Source: Streptomyces sp. NBC_00341 (lineage in GTDB: Bacteria > Actinomycetota > Actinomycetes > Streptomycetales > Streptomycetaceae). Taken from it: a DNA stretch of 64,000 nucleotides. Shown here in pieces: positions 57,765 through 64,000 of the stretch. Within the stretch, counting starts at the first letter, position 1. Every line of letters starts with the position of its first letter. A program made the translations under genes and the position numbers. The stretch lies in the NCBI RefSeq assembly GCF_041435055.1, contig NZ_CP108002.1, positions 806,001 to 870,000 of the forward strand, given 5' to 3'. The notes below the pieces were generated by a model that saw only the letters and a program-made list of their open reading frames with translations, was not told the DNA's origin and ran no database searches.

Positions 57765-59309
57765 TCAGGCGGCCGGCCGCCGGGCGGCCGCGAGGAGGCC
57801 GCGGGCCACGGCCCCGACGACGGCCAGATCGGCCGGGCCAGGGGTGATGCCGACGGCCGCGAGGGCCTCCTCGATGCCGGCCGGGGCGTGGCCGGGTATG
57901 GAGGAGGCGGGTGCCGGTTCTTCGCGGTCCGGGTCGCGGAGCGGGGCGGGCCGGTGCCGGGGGTCGGGCGCGGCCCTGCGCAGATGCCAGGTGGTGACGG
58001 ACTGGAAGGCCTCGCCCGCACGGAGCAGGGTGTGCTCGCTGCGGGGGCGGCCGGCCAGTTGGAGGGAGAGCGGCAGCCCGGCGGGGTCGGCGCCCATGGG
58101 CAGCGCGAGGGCCGGGAAGCCGGTGGGGTTCCAGACGGCGGTGAGGTTGAGCTCGTCGCCGGGTGCGGTTTCCCGGGCGTAGGGGCGGGCGGGCGCGGGC
58201 CAGGTCGGGGTGGCGATCACGTCGGCCCCGGCCGGGCCGTCCAGCCGCTCCAGCAGCGCGGCGGTGAGCCGTTCGCGGGTCCGCTGGGCGCGGAGGTAGA
58301 GGTGCGCGGGAATGAGTCCGCCCGCCGCGGCCAGCCGGCGGAAGCCCCGCCCGTGTCCGTCCCAGTCGGCGGCGAGCCGTTCGCCGTGCTCGGAGAAGGC
58401 CTCCGCGAGCATCGTGACGGCGTTGACCGCGAGCAGCTCCCCGAATTCGGGGAGTTCGAACTCCCTGACCTCGCAACCGAGTTCCCGTAGGTTCCGCAGC
58501 GCGTCCAGGAAGGCCGCGCGGCACGGTCCGGTGACGCCCGGCGCGTCGAGGAGCCCGTACGGGACGCCGACGCGCAGTCCGCGGATGTCCGCGGGACCGG
58601 GCGCGAGGCCCGGCTGCCCGGTCAGCGCGTCGAGGAGGAGCCCGCAGTCGCCGGCGCTGACGGCCATCGGCCCCAGGACGTCCTGCGAGGGGCTGAGCGG
58701 CAGGCAGCCGTCGGTGGGCAGCAGGCCGAAGGTGGTCTTCAGGCCGGTGGTGCCGCACAGGGCGGCGGGCAGCCGGACGCTGCCGGAGGTGTCGCTGCCG
58801 AGGGCCCCGAGGAAGAGCCCGGAGGCGATGCCCGCACCGTTGCCGGTGCTCGATCCGCCGGTCCACCGCTCCGGGTCCCAGGGGTTGCGGGGCACCGGGA
58901 AGGGGTGGGCGGGGTCGGGACGGCCCATGGCGTACTCGGCCATGGTGGTCTTGCCGAGGACGACGGCCCCGGCGCGGCGCAGCCGGGCGACGGCGGGCGC
59001 GTCGAGCCCGCGCCACCAGTGCGGGTCATGGGCGGGGCTCTGCGCGGTGGCCGGGCCCTCGACGGTGGCGAGGTTGTCCTTCACGGCGAGCGGCAGCCCG
59101 TGCAGCGGGCCGCGTTCGGCGGCCGGGCGGGAGTCGGCCGTGCGGGCCGCGGCGAGTGCCTGTTCCGGGAAGCGGGTCACGTACACGCCGAGCAGCGGAT
59201 CGAGCGCGTCGGCGTCGGCGAGTGCGGCGGCGACGAGCTCACGGCTGCCGACGGCGCCCGACCGGAGGGCGCGGGCGGCCTCGGTGAGGGTGGCGAAAGG
59301 CTGCTGCAC
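57765..59309 (-). CDS. Amidase, amidase-signature family
   Basis: A 514-residue hydrolase of the AS family. The Ser-cisSer-Lys triad is visible: Lys in GLPLAVKDNLAT (~69-80), then GSSTGNGAGIASGLFLGALG with the cis-Ser, and SDTSGSVRLPAALCGTTGLK with the nucleophile Ser. It hydrolyses amides, in the manner of AtzF or GatA-like enzymes. A C-terminal extension of ~80 residues (TWHLRRAAPDPRH onward) is longer than in simple amidases and is Pro/Ala-rich. It is first in the operon with the MFS transporter and amidohydrolase and divergent to an Lrp regulator. Confidence 0.9.
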   Translation of the reverse strand: MQQPFATLTEAARALRSGAVGSRELVAAALADADALDPLLGVYVTRFPEQALAAARTADSRPAAERGPLHGLPLAVKDNLATVEGPATAQSPAHDPHWWRGLDAPAVARLRRAGAVVLGKTTMAEYAMGRPDPAHPFPVPRNPWDPERWTGGSSTGNGAGIASGLFLGALGSDTSGSVRLPAALCGTTGLKTTFGLLPTDGCLPLSPSQDVLGPMAVSAGDCGLLLDALTGQPGLAPGPADIRGLRVGVPYGLLDAPGVTGPCRAAFLDALRNLRELGCEVREFELPEFGELLAVNAVTMLAEAFSEHGERLAADWDGHGRGFRRLAAAGGLIPAHLYLRAQRTRERLTAALLERLDGPAGADVIATPTWPAPARPYARETAPGDELNLTAVWNPTGFPALALPMGADPAGLPLSLQLAGRPRSEHTLLRAGEAFQSVTTWHLRRAAPDPRHRPAPLRDPDREEPAPASSIPGHAPAGIEEALAAVGITPGPADLAVVGAVARGLLAAARRPAA

Positions 59310-59461
59310 GGGGCGCCTCCGGGGGCGGGAAACTGGCTGGATCTGATGAGGTAGGGCGATGCTAATCTCCGATCATGAGGTGACATCGAATTGCTTATCT
59401 CTGTCATGAATCACGATCCAATGCAGTTTTTTCCCATAACGATTCCCGATGCGGATCCCAG

Positions 59462-60466
59462 ATGACTGAAAACCTGCCCCCGCTCAGCGAGCTCGATCTG
59501 GCCCTGGTCAACGCCCTGCAGATCAGCCCCAGGGCGCCCTGGACGGAGCTGGCGAAGGCGCTGGACATCGACGCCGCGACCGTCGCCCGGCGCTGGGAGC
59601 GGCTGCGGACGGCGGGCCACGCCTGGGTGACCGCCTATCCCTTCGGCGGCTCGGGAGCCGGTGCGCTGATCGAGATCGACTGCGCGCCGGGGCAGGCGGG
59701 TGCGGTGGCCGAGCAGCTCTCCGCGGACCCGCACGCGGTGACCGTGGAGCACGCGGCGGGCGGCCGCGACCTGCTGATCACAGCAATGGCCACCGGTTTC
59801 GGCGCACTCTCGCGCTACATCGTGGACCGGCTCGGCACGATCCCCGGCATCACGGCGACCCGGGCCCATCTGGTCACCCGCAGTTACACGGAGGGGAGTG
59901 TCTGGCGGCTGACGAGCCTGAGCCGCTCCCAGCAGGAGGCGCTGGCCGCGTCCCGGCGCTCGGCGCTGGGCGGCTCCCAGCAGTCGCCCGAGTACGCGGA
60001 GCTGGTCACGGCTATCGGCGAGAACGGGCGGATGTCGCTGAGCGAACTCGCCGAGACACTGGGCGTCTCGGTGAACACCGCGAGCCGCCGGCTGAACCGG
60101 CTGCTGGAATCCGGCCGGCTGGTGCTGCGCTGCGACCTGACCCGCTCACTGTCCGGCTCACCGGTCGCGGTGACCTTCTTCGGCACTGTCTCGCCCGAGC
60201 ATCTGGACTCCACGGCAAGGGAGTTGGCGAGGCTTCCGGAGATCCGGCAGTGCCTCGGCCTGGCCGGCCCGCAGAATCTGATCGCGACGGTCTGGGTCTC
60301 CTCGCTGGTGGATGCCCAGGACCTGGAGGTACGGCTGGCCGCGGCCCTCCCCCATCTGCGGATCGCCGACCGGGCGGTCGCGCTGCGCGCGGTCAAGCTG
60401 ATGGGCAGGCTGCTGGATCCGGACGGCCGTGCGATCGGCTTCGTCCCGATGAACCTGTGGGCGTAA
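59462..60466 (+). CDS. Lrp/AsnC family regulator, double module
   Basis: A 334-residue tandem Lrp/AsnC protein. Module 1 starts LSELDLALVNALQISPRAPW with recognition helix DAATVARRWERLRTAGHAW; module 2 near 175 with LVTAIGENGRMSLSELAETL, SVNTASRRLNRLLESGRLVLR. It is divergent to the amidase operon, with 152 nt of AT-richer sequence between, and should control it in response to an amino acid or amide ligand. It follows the same layout as the Lrp/MFS pair at 45 kb. Confidence 0.88.
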   Translation: MTENLPPLSELDLALVNALQISPRAPWTELAKALDIDAATVARRWERLRTAGHAWVTAYPFGGSGAGALIEIDCAPGQAGAVAEQLSADPHAVTVEHAAGGRDLLITAMATGFGALSRYIVDRLGTIPGITATRAHLVTRSYTEGSVWRLTSLSRSQQEALAASRRSALGGSQQSPEYAELVTAIGENGRMSLSELAETLGVSVNTASRRLNRLLESGRLVLRCDLTRSLSGSPVAVTFFGTVSPEHLDSTARELARLPEIRQCLGLAGPQNLIATVWVSSLVDAQDLEVRLAAALPHLRIADRAVALRAVKLMGRLLDPDGRAIGFVPMNLWA

Positions 60467-60493
60467 GTGGGGGCCTGCGGGCGTAAGAATGGC

Positions 60494-60506
60494 AGTGAAA
60501 GTCACT
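60494..60506. promoter_or_regulatory. Small palindrome upstream of glutathione peroxidase gene
   Basis: AGTGA-AAG-TCACT, a perfect 5-bp inverted repeat ending 15 nt before the ATG; possible redox regulator site. Confidence 0.35.
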
Positions 60507-60521
60507 TACTAGGAGATCCTC

Positions 60522-61010
60522 ATGACGCTTTACGACATTCCCCTCCACACCCTGACCGGCGAGCCGACCACCCTGGGCGACTACCGGGGCCAGGCCGTCC
60601 TGCTGGTGAACGTCGCCTCCAAGTGCGGGCTGACCCCGCAGTACGCCGGACTGGAGCGGCTCCAGAAGACTTACGGGGACCGGGGGTTCACCGTGCTCGG
60701 CGTGCCGTGCAACCAGTTCGCCGGCCAGGAGCCCGGGAGCTCGGAGGAGATCCAGGCGTTCTGCTCGGCGACGTACGGGGTGAGTTTCCCGCTGCTGGAG
60801 AAGACGGACGTCAACGGCGCGGGCCGGCACCCGCTCTACGTGGAGCTGACGAAGCTCGCGGACGCCGACGGCGAAGCCGGTGACGTGAAGTGGAACTTCG
60901 AGAAGTTCCTGCTCTCCCCGGCGGGCGAGCCGGTCGCCCGGCTCCGTCCCGCCACCGAGCCGGAGGCCCCGGAGCTCGTCGCGGCCATCGAGGCCCAGCT
61001 TCCCGCCTGA
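60522..61010 (+). CDS. Glutathione/thioredoxin peroxidase
   Basis: A 162-residue thioredoxin-fold peroxidase. The peroxidatic Cys is Cys35 in NVASKCGLTPQY; the Gln and Asn partners lie in VPCNQFAGQEPG and the Trp in VKWNFEKFLL. These complete the Cys-Gln-Trp-Asn tetrad. Since actinomycetes lack glutathione, such enzymes generally use thioredoxin or mycothiol systems. AGGAG lies 7 nt before the ATG at 60522. Length is normal for the family. Confidence 0.93.
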   Translation: MTLYDIPLHTLTGEPTTLGDYRGQAVLLVNVASKCGLTPQYAGLERLQKTYGDRGFTVLGVPCNQFAGQEPGSSEEIQAFCSATYGVSFPLLEKTDVNGAGRHPLYVELTKLADADGEAGDVKWNFEKFLLSPAGEPVARLRPATEPEAPELVAAIEAQLPA

Positions 61011-61077
61011 AGCGATGCCGCCGGGTGGCCTGCGGCCGGATCGCCGCCCGCCGCCCGGTGGCGCTCCGGCCCGCCGC

Positions 61078-61476
61078 TCAGGCGTGGCTGAGCAGGAGCG
61101 AACCCTTGGGGTAGGTGACACCGGCGTTCACATTCGCCACCTGGATGCTCACGGGCGTGCCTTCCTTGATGTTGCCGCTCTTCCACGGGCTGCAGTAGGG
61201 GGAGTTGTGACCTCGGGTGCTCGCGACCCGGTCCCAGGTCCCGTCGCGGCCGATGTCGAGCTTCACCTCGATACCCCAGCCGTCCGCGCTCGTGTCGCAG
61301 GCGCGGATCGAGTCGCCGGGGATGCCGCCGTAGGGGTCGGGGTTCCATTCCCCGTATCCGCCGAAGGTCGCCTCGATCGGCTTCGGCGCGGCCGCGGCCG
61401 TGCCCTGTGCGGCGATGACGAGGCCGAACGCCGCCACGGCGGCGGCCACGACCCGCCTTCCGGTGAACCTCGGCAT
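61078..61476 (-). CDS. Secreted hypothetical protein
   Basis: A 132-residue protein with a Sec signal (MPRFTGRRVVAAAVAAFGLV, then AQGTAAAAPKP with an AxA site near 30). The mature ~100 residues are rich in Gly, Asp and Trp with two Cys (SIRACDTSADG and NSPYCSPW) that could form a disulfide. I do not recognise the family; such small secreted proteins are frequent in streptomycetes. It converges with the peroxidase gene. Confidence 0.7.
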   Translation of the reverse strand: MPRFTGRRVVAAAVAAFGLVIAAQGTAAAAPKPIEATFGGYGEWNPDPYGGIPGDSIRACDTSADGWGIEVKLDIGRDGTWDRVASTRGHNSPYCSPWKSGNIKEGTPVSIQVANVNAGVTYPKGSLLLSHA

Positions 61477-61561
61477 GGTGCGTCCCCCTCCATCGGCCAG
61501 TCACGATCTTCACGGGGAATCTACAGGTGCATGGCAGGTGCACACCATCCGCCCGCGCCAA

Positions 61562-61612
61562 AGGACCGGCCCCCGTCTCCTGCCGGTGCGGCGGGAGACG
61601 GGGGCCGGTCCT
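61562..61612 (-). terminator. Terminator of the acyl-CoA dehydrogenase gene
   Basis: Bases 61562-61580 pair perfectly with 61594-61612 (19-bp stem, 13-nt loop), 26 nt past the acyl-CoA dehydrogenase stop. Confidence 0.85.
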
Positions 61613-61637
61613 GCGGTGCGGGCGGCCTGGCCGGGCG

Positions 61638-62867
61638 TCAGCGGATGGGCATCCCGGACAGCGTGCGGGCGATCACCAGGCGCTGGATCTCGCTGGTGCC
61701 CTCGAAGATCGTGTAGATCGCGGCGTCCCGGTGCATCCGCTCCACCGGGTACTCACGGGTGAAGCCGTTGCCGCCCAGGATCTGGACCGCCTGCGCGGTG
61801 ACCTCCTTGGCCGTCTCACTCGCGTACAGCTTGGACATGGAGCCCTCGGCCGACTCGAACGGCTTTCCGGCGGCCGCCATCCAGGACGCGCGCCAGACCA
61901 GGAGGCGGGCCGCGTCGATCCGGGTGCGCATGTCGGCGAGCTGGAACGCGATGCCCTGGTTGTCGATGATCGGGCGGCCGAACTGGGTCCGGGTCTTCGC
62001 GTAGTCGAGCGCGACCTCGTACGCGGCACGGGCGGTGCCGACCGCCATCGCGCCGACGGCCGGGCGGGACGCCTCGAACGTGGCCATCGCGGCGTTCTTC
62101 ACCCGCTCGCCGCCACCGGAGGCGGCGCGCTCGCGGGCCCGCGCGAGGCGCTGGTCGAGCTTCTCCTTGCCGCCGAGCAGGCAGTGGCCCGGGACGCGCA
62201 CGTCCTCCAGGACGACCTCCGCGGTGTGCGAGGCGCGGATGCCGTGCTTCTTGAACTTCTGCCCCTGGGAGAGCCCGGGGGTGCCGGGCGGCACGATGAA
62301 GGAGGCGTGCCCCTTGGAACCGAGCTCCGCGTCAACGACCGCGACCACGACGTGGACGTTGGCGATGCCACCGTTGGTCGCCCAGGTCTTGGTGCCGTTG
62401 AGCACCCACTCGTCCTTGGCCTGGTCGTACACCGCGCGGGTGCGCATCGAGGCGACGTCGGAGCCGGCGTCGGGCTCGGAGGAGCAGAAGGCGGCGACCT
62501 TCACATCGTTCGCGTCGCCGTACATCTGCGGGATCCAGGTGCCTATCTGCTCCTCGGTGCCGTTGGCGAGGACGCCGACGGCCGCCAGGCCCGTACCGAC
62601 GATCGACAGGGCGATGCCCGCGTCGCCCCAGAAGAGCTCCTCCATCGCCATCGGGATGCCGAGGCCGGTCGGGTCGAAGAACTGCTGGGCGTAGAAGTCA
62701 AGGGAGTAGATGCCGACCTTGGCCGCCTCCTGGATGACGGGCCAGGGCGTTTCCTCACGCTCGTCCCACTCCGAAGCGGCCGGACGGATCACATCCGCGG
62801 CGAAGCCGTGCAACCAGTCACGGACCTGCTTCTGGTCGTCGTTGAGTTCGAGCGTGAACTCGGCCAT
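61638..62867 (-). CDS. Acyl-CoA dehydrogenase
   Basis: A 409-residue flavin enzyme. Signature segments: AAFCSSEPDAGSDVASMRT (~128-146; FAD/substrate binding), WVLNGTKTWATNGGIANVHV, HGIRASHTAEVVLEDVRVPG, the arginine YAKTRTQFGRPIIDNQG and AVQILGGNGFTREYPVERM, with the catalytic Glu in IFEGTSEIQRLVIARTL. It oxidises acyl-CoA to enoyl-CoA. The ATG at 62867 has GGAGGGG 4 nt upstream. It is divergent to a TetR gene across a strong palindrome, so it is likely repressed by it and induced by acyl-CoA. Confidence 0.93.
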   Translation of the reverse strand: MAEFTLELNDDQKQVRDWLHGFAADVIRPAASEWDEREETPWPVIQEAAKVGIYSLDFYAQQFFDPTGLGIPMAMEELFWGDAGIALSIVGTGLAAVGVLANGTEEQIGTWIPQMYGDANDVKVAAFCSSEPDAGSDVASMRTRAVYDQAKDEWVLNGTKTWATNGGIANVHVVVAVVDAELGSKGHASFIVPPGTPGLSQGQKFKKHGIRASHTAEVVLEDVRVPGHCLLGGKEKLDQRLARARERAASGGGERVKNAAMATFEASRPAVGAMAVGTARAAYEVALDYAKTRTQFGRPIIDNQGIAFQLADMRTRIDAARLLVWRASWMAAAGKPFESAEGSMSKLYASETAKEVTAQAVQILGGNGFTREYPVERMHRDAAIYTIFEGTSEIQRLVIARTLSGMPIR

Positions 62868-62904
62868 TTTCCCCTCCACGTACTGCTGTCAAAAACCGTT
62901 CGTT

Positions 62905-62937
62905 ACTTGCGGTAACAACAGTCTGTTACCGGCAAGT
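62905..62937. promoter_or_regulatory. Palindromic operator between acyl-CoA dehydrogenase and TetR genes
   Basis: GGTAACA (62911-62917) and TGTTACC (62924-62930), flanked by ACTTGC (62905-62910) and GCAAGT (62932-62937), form a long inverted repeat with one unpaired G and a 6-nt centre, well placed to control both divergent genes. Confidence 0.7.
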
Positions 62938-63039
62938 AGCCTCTGTCAACCGGTCAACCACAGATCCGCGCACCGCTGGACAGGGTGTTACGTTGCGCAG
63001 GCAGGACGGACAGGCACGGCCAGGGGTGGGAGAAACAGC

Positions 63040-63690
63040 ATGGAGACCACACGACAGGCGGAGCGGCAACGGTCCGCGGCAGAACGCCGCCGCCGCGAGC
63101 TGCTCGAAGCCGCCGACCGCGTGGTGCTCAGAGACGGCCCGGGGGCCTCGATGAACGCCATCGCGGCGGAGGCCGGAATCACCAAGCCCATCCTCTACCG
63201 TCACTTCGGCGACAAGGGCGGCCTCTACCGCGCCCTCGCGAAACGGCACACCGACGCGCTCCTCAGCGCGCTGCGGGCGGCGCTCGACGCCCCCGCCGAC
63301 CGCCGCGCCCGGGTCGAGGCGACGCTCGACACCTATCTCGCCGCGATCGAGGCCCGTCCGCAGGTCTACCGGTTCCTGATGCACCCCTCCGACGACGCGG
63401 CACCCTCGTCCGAGCAGGGCTTCGACGTCGGGCGCCACTCGGCCCCGCTGCTGCGCCGCCTCGGCGAGGAGCTGGCCGCGGTCATCGCGGAGCGGGTGGA
63501 CCTCGGGGCCGACAGCCAGGTCATGGCCCGGATCTGGGGTCATGGCATCGTCGGCATGATGCACGCGGCGGGCGACTGGTGGCTGGGCGAACGCCCCTGC
63601 TCACGGGCCCAGCTGGTGAGCAGCCTGGCCGATCTGCTGTGGGGCCGGCTGTCCGCGGCGGGCGACCGCCCCGGTGGCCCCGGGTTCTGA
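63040..63690 (+). CDS. TetR family transcriptional regulator
   Basis: A 216-residue TetR regulator. HTH: RRRRELLEAADRVVLRDG, MNAIAAEAGITKPILYRHFG (recognition helix around residue 50), then a helical ligand domain (RPQVYRFLMHPSD; VMARIWGHGIVGMMHAAGDWW). It starts at an ATG with GGGAG 6-8 nt upstream. It is divergent to the acyl-CoA dehydrogenase gene and should bind the palindrome at 62905-62937, with an acyl-CoA-type inducer the likely ligand. Confidence 0.9.
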   Translation: METTRQAERQRSAAERRRRELLEAADRVVLRDGPGASMNAIAAEAGITKPILYRHFGDKGGLYRALAKRHTDALLSALRAALDAPADRRARVEATLDTYLAAIEARPQVYRFLMHPSDDAAPSSEQGFDVGRHSAPLLRRLGEELAAVIAERVDLGADSQVMARIWGHGIVGMMHAAGDWWLGERPCSRAQLVSSLADLLWGRLSAAGDRPGGPGF

Positions 63691-63713
63691 AACCGCGCGA
63701 TACCGCTCGCCGG

Positions 63714-64000
63714 TCAGCCGGGCCGCCCCCAGGGCGCCCGGCGGGCCGCGCGCAGGGCCCGCGCCCGCCGCAGCCCGGTCAGCCGGTCGGTGTAGACGGC
63801 GCCGTCCAGGTGGTCGCACTCGTGCTGGAGGCAGCGCGCGAAGAAGCCGGTGCCGCTGACCCGCACCGGCTCGCCCTCGACCGTGACCCCTTCGACCACC
63901 GCGTGGTCGAAGCGGGGCGTGCCGGCCTCGATGCCCGGCAGCGAGAGGCAGCCCTCCGGGCCCCGCACGGTGATGCCGTCGGCCTCGACGAGGGTGGGGT
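63714..64000 (-). CDS. def: Peptide deformylase, C-terminal part
   Basis: The gene is cut by the window end; about 95 C-terminal residues are visible. Two of three PDF motifs are present: EGCLSLPG (motif 2, with its Cys metal ligand) and QHECDHLDG (motif 3, HExxH form). It removes the formyl group from nascent proteins. The upstream frame continues to the edge (PTLVEADGIT precedes motif 2). The C-terminus is Arg-rich (RRARALRAARRAPWGR). It is convergent to the TetR gene. Confidence 0.9.
   Translation of the reverse strand, partial: PTLVEADGITVRGPEGCLSLPGIEAGTPRFDHAVVEGVTVEGEPVRVSGTGFFARCLQHECDHLDGAVYTDRLTGLRRARALRAARRAPWGRPG

Noticed and set aside
1..64000. Search for CRISPR arrays, tRNA or rRNA genes and biosynthetic core enzymes
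   Set aside because: No regularly spaced repeats, cloverleaf-like T-arm sequences, rRNA, PKS, NRPS or terpene signatures were seen by eye; weak tRNA-like sequence could be missed without a covariance search.

Overview
The window is high-GC actinobacterial DNA and reads as Streptomyces. It has GTG starts, ATGA/GTGA-coupled operons, Tat and lipoprotein signals, a carbohydrate ABC operon without its own ATPase (the pattern energised in streptomycetes by a shared MsiK-type ATPase), double-module Lrp/AsnC regulators and a leaderless Cys-rich leader peptide. I see no rRNA, tRNA or CRISPR. All calls come from reading the sequence; no searches were run.

Region 1 (1-16.2 kb) handles carbohydrates. 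The end of an RbsBAC-type sugar importer (binding protein, hairpin, duplicated ATPase, permease) converges on a minus-strand operon of binding protein, two permeases, 2-hydroxyacid dehydrogenase, ThuA-like protein and Tat-exported beta-propeller. A regulator with a DeoR-type DNA-binding domain and a LacI-type sensor lies just upstream of that operon, which carries a promoter (TTGACT-N17-AATGAT) and a TTTCGTT/AACGAAA dyad. Divergent to the regulator is a large secreted GH92 alpha-mannosidase. Together these could form a circuit that cuts glycans outside the cell, imports the products and oxidises them.

Region 2 (16.2-20.4 kb) holds a complete recA-like gene with a near-consensus LexA box but no recX after it, so possibly a second RecA. 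Two hypothetical genes follow, then an IS5-family insertion sequence with CTAG target duplication and a TGG-to-TGA nonsense mutation in its transposase.

Region 3 (20.4-27.6 kb) is sulfur metabolism and short genes. It contains YjbQ, a leaderless 27-residue leader peptide ending in a Cys cluster, an attenuator-like hairpin, ssuCBA and ssuD for sulfonate uptake and desulfonation, a flavin monooxygenase, a short MltG paralogue, and a 19-residue hydrophobic peptide gene closed by a 15-bp terminator.

Region 4 (27.6-46.3 kb) is transport and redox. It has a TetX-like monooxygenase behind two tandem palindromes, a MarR-controlled ABC exporter, a D-lactate dehydrogenase-type FAD/Fe-S protein, an L,D-transpeptidase-like lipoprotein and four consecutive half-ABC exporters. 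These exporters form two pairs with complementary degenerate ATP sites. A MetF-like reductase and an MFS exporter with divergent Lrp regulator follow.

Region 5 (46.3-64 kb) is mostly housekeeping: YdjM-like protein, Ski2-like helicase, TesB thioesterase, CPA-type antiporter, XRE-cupin/GNAT pair, an amidase/MFS/amidohydrolase operon with divergent Lrp regulator, glutathione peroxidase, acyl-CoA dehydrogenase with divergent TetR across a palindrome, and the end of a peptide deformylase. The longest stretch without a conventional gene (20842-21232) holds the leader peptide and attenuator. The other gaps are under 300 bases.
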